From: JACDAN01 sp963834825
GTDB lineage: Bacteria; Actinomycetota; Thermoleophilia; Gaiellales; Gaiellaceae
Direction of reading: 5' to 3'
DNA: 64,000 bases
Assembly: GCA_963834825.1 (NCBI GenBank)
Contig: CAWICZ010000015.1
Coordinates: 372,001-436,000, forward strand
The notes beneath the pieces were generated by a model. The model was given only the letters and a program-made list of their open reading frames with translations, had not been told where the DNA came from and ran no database searches. Positions 59,984 to 64,000 of the stretch are shown in pieces. Positions within the stretch are counted from its first letter, which is position 1. Every line of letters starts with the position of its first letter. The position numbers and the translations under genes were made by a program.

Positions 59984-60544
59984 ATGGCCAAGCCGGCAGC
60001 GATCACGAGAAGCACCGCTGAGGAGCGGCGCGAGAGCATCCTCGACGCCGCCCTGATCGAGTTCGCCGCCAAAGGCCTCCACGGCACGTCCACCGAGGAC
60101 ATTGCGCGCCGCGCCGGGATTTCGCAGCCGTACGTCTTCCGCCTCTTCGGCACGAAGAAGAAGCTGTTCGCGGAGTCCTGCCGGCGCTGCATGCGCGAGT
60201 TCGCCGAGGCGATGGCGGCCGCGGCCGAAGGCAAGTCGGGCGAGGACGCCCTCGAGGCGATGGGCCAGGCCTACGTCGAGCTGCTCGACGCCGAACCAGC
60301 TCGGCTCATGGCGCAGATGCAGATGTACGCCGCCTGCGACGAGCCCGAGATCCGTGAGGTCGCCCAGTCGGGCTACGGCGATCTCGTCCGGTTCGTCGAA
60401 CGCGTCACCGGGGAATCGGGAGCCCCTATCTCACGTTTTTTCGCGAAAGGGATGCTGATCAACGTGATCGCAGCAATGGGCGTCAAGGATGCCGGAATCG
60501 ACTGGGCCGACCGGCTCGAGGAGGGCTGGCGGCAAGACACGTGA
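59984..60544 (+). CDS. TetR family transcriptional regulator
   Basis: 186 residues from ATG 59984. Helix-turn-helix TSTEDIARRAGISQPYVFRLFGTKKKL near 37-63. The C-terminal ligand domain is diverse, as usual. It precedes an MFS efflux gene by 58 bases and has a perfect palindrome in its own promoter; repressor of the efflux pump is the obvious reading. Confidence 0.93.
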   Translation: MAKPAAITRSTAEERRESILDAALIEFAAKGLHGTSTEDIARRAGISQPYVFRLFGTKKKLFAESCRRCMREFAEAMAAAAEGKSGEDALEAMGQAYVELLDAEPARLMAQMQMYAACDEPEIREVAQSGYGDLVRFVERVTGESGAPISRFFAKGMLINVIAAMGVKDAGIDWADRLEEGWRQDT

Positions 60545-60569
60545 CTTCTCTTTTTTTGGCTTGAGAGTA

Positions 60570-60583
60570 AGTGATGAATCACT
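60570..60583 (+). promoter_or_regulatory. Palindrome before the MFS gene
   Basis: AGTGAT, GA, ATCACT in the 58-base gap, after a T-rich stretch (60550-60558) and before AGGAGG (60591-60596). It does not match the TetR palindrome at 59952-59977 in sequence, though AGTAAG just before it echoes half of it. Function unknown. Confidence 0.35.
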
Positions 60584-60602
60584 ACCGAACAGGAGGAACG
60601 AG

Positions 60603-62015
60603 ATGACAACCCCTCGGACTCTGTGGACGTTCGTGATCACCTCAGTGGCGCTCTTCATGGTTGTGCTCGACAACCTCGTCGTCTCGACCGCGCTGCCGGT
60701 CATTCGCACCGATCTCGGCGCCTCGCTCGAGGAGCTGGAGTGGACGGTCAACGCCTACACGCTGACCTTTGCCGTGTTCCTCCTCACGGGCGCCGCCCTC
60801 GGTGATCGCTTCGGTCGCAGGCGGATGTTCGTCGCCGGGCTCGCGCTCTTCACCGGCGCCTCGGCCGCGGCGGCGCTCGCGCCGAGCATGGACGCTTTGA
60901 TCGTCGCCCGCGCGATCCAGGGCGTCGGCGGCGCGATCGTCACGCCGCTGACCCTGACGATCCTCAGCGAGGCGTTTCCCAAGGAGAGGCGCGGTCTCGC
61001 GCTCGGAGCCTGGTCGGGGATTGCTGGCCTCGCCGTCGCCTCGGGACCGCTCGTCGGCGGCGCGGTCGTCGACGGGATCTCGTGGCAGTGGATCTTCTGG
61101 CTCAACGTCCCGATCGGGATCGTGCTCGTGCCGCTGGCCTACACGTTCCTGCACGAGAGTCATGGCCCGGCGAGCCGCCTCGACCTGCCAGGGCTGGCGC
61201 TGGCGAGCGCGGGCCTCTTCGGACTCGTCTGGGGTCTCGTGAACGGATACGGCGACGGGTGGACGAGCCCGCAGATCGTCGCGGCGCTTGGGCTCGGCGC
61301 CGTTCTGACTGCTGCGTTCGTGGCGTGGGAGCTCCGCGCGCCGGCGCCGATGCTGCCGATGCGGTTCTTCCGGAATCGCGCCTTCGCGGCTGCGAACGGC
61401 GCCTCGCTCCTCATGTACTTCGGCATGTTCGGGTCGATCTTCCTGCTGGCGCAGTTCCTGCAGACCGTGCAGGGCCACTCGCCGCTCGGCGCGGGCCTGC
61501 GGATCTTGCCCTGGACGGCGATGCCGATGGTCGTCGCGCCGATCGCCGGCGCCCTCTCGGATCGCATCGGGGGGAGGCCGCTGATGGCCGGCGGGTTGGC
61601 GCTCCAGGCGATCGGGCTCGGCTGGCTGGCCGCGGTCTCGACGCCGACCGTGCCGTACACGGAGCTGGTCGTCCCGTTCATCCTGAGCGGCACCGGGATG
61701 GCGATGTTCTTCGCGCCGGTTGCGAACGTCGTCCTCTCGGCGGTTCGCCCAGAGGAGGAAGGGCAAGCCTCGGGCGCGAACAACGCGATCCGCGAGGTCG
61801 GCGGCGTGTTCGGCGTCGCCGTGCTGGCGACGGTGTTCTCGCAGTACGGCGGCTACGGGTCTCCGCAGACCTTCGTCGACGGCCTCTCGCCGGCGATCTG
61901 GGTCGGGGCGATCGTCGTCGGCGCCGGCGCGATCATCTCGCTGGCGATCCCACGCCGCATCCGGAGGCAGGAGCAGCCGGTCGAGGAACCAGAGATCGTT
62001 CTCGAAGCAGCGTGA
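60603..62015 (+). CDS. MFS drug efflux transporter, DHA2 (EmrB/QacA) type
   Basis: 470 residues from ATG 60603, with AGGAGG six bases before. Fourteen membrane helices as in DHA2. Motif A GDRFGRRRMF near 63-72, motif C region GPLVGGAVVDGISWQWIFWLNVPIG near 144-168 and LDNLVVSTALPVI at the first helix (motif D1). Proton-driven export of hydrophobic compounds is expected. Regulated most likely by the preceding TetR protein. Followed by the second copy of the double-hairpin repeat. Confidence 0.93.
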   Translation: MTTPRTLWTFVITSVALFMVVLDNLVVSTALPVIRTDLGASLEELEWTVNAYTLTFAVFLLTGAALGDRFGRRRMFVAGLALFTGASAAAALAPSMDALIVARAIQGVGGAIVTPLTLTILSEAFPKERRGLALGAWSGIAGLAVASGPLVGGAVVDGISWQWIFWLNVPIGIVLVPLAYTFLHESHGPASRLDLPGLALASAGLFGLVWGLVNGYGDGWTSPQIVAALGLGAVLTAAFVAWELRAPAPMLPMRFFRNRAFAAANGASLLMYFGMFGSIFLLAQFLQTVQGHSPLGAGLRILPWTAMPMVVAPIAGALSDRIGGRPLMAGGLALQAIGLGWLAAVSTPTVPYTELVVPFILSGTGMAMFFAPVANVVLSAVRPEEEGQASGANNAIREVGGVFGVAVLATVFSQYGGYGSPQTFVDGLSPAIWVGAIVVGAGAIISLAIPRRIRRQEQPVEEPEIVLEAA

Positions 62016-62020
62016 AAATC

Positions 62021-62135
62021 GCCTCGGTCGACGCGGAACGGGCTTTGCCCGTTCCGCCGCCGAGGCTTATGGAGAAGGAACTCTGGGTGGCGTGCGGCTA
62101 GCCGAGGTCGCTGTAAGTCGTGAGACTTTCAGCGA
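62021..62135. repeat. Double-hairpin repeat, copy 2 (between convergent genes)
   Basis: Hairpin B: GCGGAACGGGC (62033-62043), TTT, GCCCGTTCCGC (62047-62057), extended by an outer stem GCCTCGG (62021-62027)/CCGAGGC (62060-62066). Hairpin A: CGCTGTAAGTC (62109-62119), GTGA, GACTTTCAGCG (62124-62134), one mismatch. The order is reversed compared with copy 1. It covers the stop of the eIF-2B-like gene (62131-62129). Confidence 0.75.
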
Positions 62136-63016
62136 AGGACCGGCATGACGAGCGCGTAGCCCTCCTGGAGGAAGGGCACGCGGTCGACGAGCGAGGCGAT
62201 GTCGTCCGGTTGGAACGCTCCCTCCTCCGTGACGACCTCGGTGATGAGGTCGGCGGGGACGAGCTCGAACAGCGACCGCTCGATCTCCGCGAGCTCCGGC
62301 GCCTGGCTTCCCGGCACCGGGGCGAGCTTGATCACCTCGGCCGCCACGACGGTCGGCACGCCGGCCTCGGCCGCCGCCTTGGCCAGCGGGATCGTCCCGG
62401 CCTTGTTGCAGATCATGCCGTCCCGAAAGACCGTGTCCGCGCCGATCAGGAACAGCGATGCATCCGCGATCCGACCGGGTGCGTCCGCGTCCTCCACGAG
62501 CTCGGTATCGAGGCCCGCCTCCCGCCACTCGTCGGCGAAGGCACGGCCCTCCCCGACCGGCTCGGAGACCGTGCAGATCACCTTGGCCGGCGCGCTCTGC
62601 TGGAACGCCTCGCGGACCGTCCCCGAGGCGGAGTGCGTGACGACCGTCGCGCCGTCCAGCCGCTCGCGCAGCTGGATCGTGATCGAGGCCGCGGCGCGGC
62701 GGCGCGCGTCGTCCAGCGCCTGCGCCTCCTCCTGGATCAGCCGACGGAGCTCGTCGAGGTCGAGATGCGACTCGTGGCCGGCAGCCGCGAGCACGCGCCC
62801 GACGGCCCCGGCGACGGCGCCCACCCCCGGGCGGCAAGCCGCCAGCTGGCGCCCAGCCTCTCTGAGCCGCTCGAGCAGGTCGTCGCAGCTCGGGGCTCTC
62901 ACCTCCGTCAGCTCGGCGAGCGTCTCGACCGCGCGCCGCGCCATCCAGCTGGCGCCGTGTGAACGGTCGTCCTGAAGCTCCTGGACTCGGGCGGCGAGGA
63001 GGGCAGCGGCGTCCAC
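62129..63016 (-). CDS. eIF-2B alpha/beta/delta-like (MtnA/ribose-1,5-bisphosphate isomerase superfamily) protein
   Basis: 295 residues from GTG 63016. N-terminal helical part, then the isomerase-type Rossmann domain with THSASGTVREAF near 125-136, LIGADTVFRDGMICNKAGT near 190-208 and AAEVIKLAP. The N-K-x-G-T segment is conserved in MtnA, R15P isomerase and eIF-2B subunits. In bacteria such stand-alone proteins are likely sugar-phosphate isomerases. The substrate is unknown; no methionine salvage genes are nearby. TACAAT lies ten bases before the start. Confidence 0.85.
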   Translation of the reverse strand: MDAAALLAARVQELQDDRSHGASWMARRAVETLAELTEVRAPSCDDLLERLREAGRQLAACRPGVGAVAGAVGRVLAAAGHESHLDLDELRRLIQEEAQALDDARRRAAASITIQLRERLDGATVVTHSASGTVREAFQQSAPAKVICTVSEPVGEGRAFADEWREAGLDTELVEDADAPGRIADASLFLIGADTVFRDGMICNKAGTIPLAKAAAEAGVPTVVAAEVIKLAPVPGSQAPELAEIERSLFELVPADLITEVVTEEGAFQPDDIASLVDRVPFLQEGYALVMPVLR

Positions 63017-63026
63017 GGGGGGACCA

Positions 63027-63036
63027 ATTGTAGGCT
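63027..63036. promoter_or_regulatory. Overlapping divergent -10 elements
   Basis: TACAAT on the minus strand (63032-63027) serves GTG 63016 and TAGGCT on the plus strand (63031-63036) serves ATG 63044, seven bases on. They share two bases. Confidence 0.45.
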
Positions 63037-63043
63037 CGATCCC

Positions 63044-63961
63044 ATGTCGCCCGAGATCTCGGTCGTCGTAACCCTCTACAACGAGGCCGGGACTGCGGGA
63101 GAGGTGGTCCGGCGGACGGTGGCGGCGCTGGACGGTCTCGGGCGCCCCTGGGAGCTGATTTTCGTCGACGACGGCTCGACCGATGCGACGTGGGCTGCGG
63201 TCGAGCTGGCCAATGCGGCCGACGACCGGATCCGCGGTGTTCGGCTAAAGCGGAACTTCGGCCAGCACCCGGCGATGCACGCCGGGTTGGTGCGCGCTCG
63301 CGGCGACGTGCTCGTGACGATGGACGGCGATCTCCAGAACGCTCCCGAGGACATCGGCAAGCTCGTCGCCGCAGTGGACAGCGGCGTCGACGTCGCGAGT
63401 GGTCGGCGGAACGCGCGGCGCGATTCCTGGGGGCGTACCGTCCCCTCGCTGCTCGTGAACGGGATGCTGCGCCGGTTCACCGGCGCCGAGATCTCGGACT
63501 TCGGCTGCGCGTTCAACGCCTACCGCCGCTCGGCGCTCGAGCCGGCGCTCGGCTCGATCGGCAAGCAGAAGTTCACGAAAGCGCTCGTGCTCTCGACCGG
63601 CGCGAGCGTTGTCGAGGTGGACGTTCAGCACGCGCCACGTCACGGCGCCTCCCGCTACTCCCCGCTTCGCTTGACCCGCATGGCCCTGCACGTCCTCGCC
63701 GGCTTCTGGCCGCAGCCGATCCAGTGGATCGGCCTCGCGCTCGGGACGCTGTGCACGCTCGCTGCGCTCGCGCTCGGCATCTACGGGGTCGTCTACTGGA
63801 TCGTCGAGTCGAACTTCCCCGGCCCGCTCTTCGGCGGTGTCGGGGTGATCTTCGTCCTTGGCGTGCAGGGCTTCATCCTCGCGCTGATCGGGGAGTATCT
63901 GGGCAGGATTCAGCGAGACGTGGAGGGCCGGCCGTTGTACACGATCGATCGCGAGCTGTGA
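63044..63961 (+). CDS. Polyprenyl-phosphate glycosyltransferase (GT2, DPM1/GtrB type)
   Basis: 305 residues from ATG 63044. GT2 motifs: VVVTLYNEAG near 6-15, IFVDDGSTDATW near 39-50, TMDGDLQNAPED near 91-102. Two C-terminal membrane helices (about 225-290) and a conserved FGCAFNAYRRS region place it in the GtrB/DPM1 group, which loads a sugar on polyprenyl phosphate at the cytoplasmic face. It overlaps the next gene by four bases. Confidence 0.92.
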   Translation: MSPEISVVVTLYNEAGTAGEVVRRTVAALDGLGRPWELIFVDDGSTDATWAAVELANAADDRIRGVRLKRNFGQHPAMHAGLVRARGDVLVTMDGDLQNAPEDIGKLVAAVDSGVDVASGRRNARRDSWGRTVPSLLVNGMLRRFTGAEISDFGCAFNAYRRSALEPALGSIGKQKFTKALVLSTGASVVEVDVQHAPRHGASRYSPLRLTRMALHVLAGFWPQPIQWIGLALGTLCTLAALALGIYGVVYWIVESNFPGPLFGGVGVIFVLGVQGFILALIGEYLGRIQRDVEGRPLYTIDREL

Positions 63962-64000
63962 AACGCGTCCTCGTCACGGGCGGCGCCGGCTTCATCTCGT
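63958..64000 (+). CDS. NAD-dependent sugar epimerase/dehydratase (3' partial)
   Basis: GTG 63958 overlaps the stop of the glycosyltransferase gene (GTGA). The 14 visible residues (VKRVLVTGGAGFIS) are the first strand and glycine-rich NAD loop of an extended SDR sugar enzyme. The window ends here, so length and substrate cannot be judged. The coupling suggests it makes the sugar donor for the neighbouring glycosyltransferase. Confidence 0.8.
   Translation, partial: MKRVLVTGGAGFIS

Noticed and set aside
60550..60558. T-run after the TetR gene as an intrinsic terminator
   Set aside because: No stable GC hairpin precedes the T-run.
1..64000. tRNA, rRNA, CRISPR arrays, insertion sequences and phage genes
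   Set aside because: No gap is long enough to hold an rRNA gene; no cloverleaf, regularly spaced repeat, transposase or integrase motif was seen on either strand.

Overview
The window is about 64 kb of GC-rich DNA with densely packed genes, many GTG/TTG starts and 1-4 bp gene overlaps. The mix of genes points to an aerobic, menaquinone-using actinobacterium outside the classic Streptomyces/Mycobacterium groups, most likely of the Thermoleophilia (Gaiellales/Solirubrobacterales) type. This is inferred from gene content and style (b6-type split cytochrome bc, DUF4395 and FlgD-like secreted proteins, subtilisin-inhibitor-like lipoproteins, leaderless starts). No rRNA, tRNA, CRISPR array, insertion sequence or phage gene was seen.

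Layout. 0-4.9 kb: two tandem cyclase-ATPase-TPR signalling proteins. 4.9-10.5 kb: cytochrome bc complex (Rieske, cytochrome b, subunit IV-cytochrome c fusion), then a menaquinone block (internally deleted menG, polyprenyl diphosphate synthase, split-barrel protein, split-barrel/MenA fusion). 10.5-16.8 kb: two tiny genes, a Rieske oxygenase, a drug-type ABC exporter, a secreted phosphodiester glycosidase and a DedA protein. 16.8-19.8 kb: sugar aminotransferase and membrane-bound sugar dehydratase. 19.8-25.6 kb: GNAT, DUF354, ASCH, PhoX-like, LysR and iron alcohol dehydrogenase-type genes. 25.7-35.1 kb: a plus-strand run of fumarate-reductase-like flavoprotein, class I fumarase subunits, phosphosulfolactate synthase, APS reductase, APS kinase, ATP sulfurylase, then the sulfate ABC transporter behind its own promoter. 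35.1-43.1 kb: secreted and polysaccharide genes. 43.1-48.2 kb: MarR, ArsR and DtxR regulators, with the DtxR-type gene divergent from a multicopper oxidase-ZIP transporter pair and a cupredoxin beyond. 48.2-56.0 kb: a methyltransferase, a collagen-like/lamin-tail protein and a seven-gene minus-strand surface-glycan operon with two ATP-grasp enzymes. 56.1-64 kb: a lone peptide-type permease, two subtilisin-inhibitor-like lipoproteins, an epimerase-aminotransferase pair, a TetR-MFS pair, an eIF-2B-like protein, a dolichol-phosphate-type glycosyltransferase and the start of another epimerase.

How the parts work together. The bc complex and the MenA/prenyl synthase/menG block are a menaquinol respiratory module. 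The sulfur run imports sulfate, activates it to APS and reduces it to sulfite; a ComA-type enzyme placed inside it suggests that some sulfite is captured as phosphosulfolactate, giving a C3-sulfonate or coenzyme-M-like product. Metal homeostasis is arranged around one palindrome between dtxR and the multicopper oxidase. Surface glycan genes occur in three separate blocks.

Two sequence-wide features matter to any user. First, at least eight genes are broken by single frame changes that all have the same sign (one extra base), plus two more in a small gene, and menG has lost its middle; sequence or assembly error must be excluded before calling pseudogenes. Second, many genes without a Shine-Dalgarno sequence have a TANNNT hexamer 6-10 bases before the start codon, which indicates leaderless transcription.
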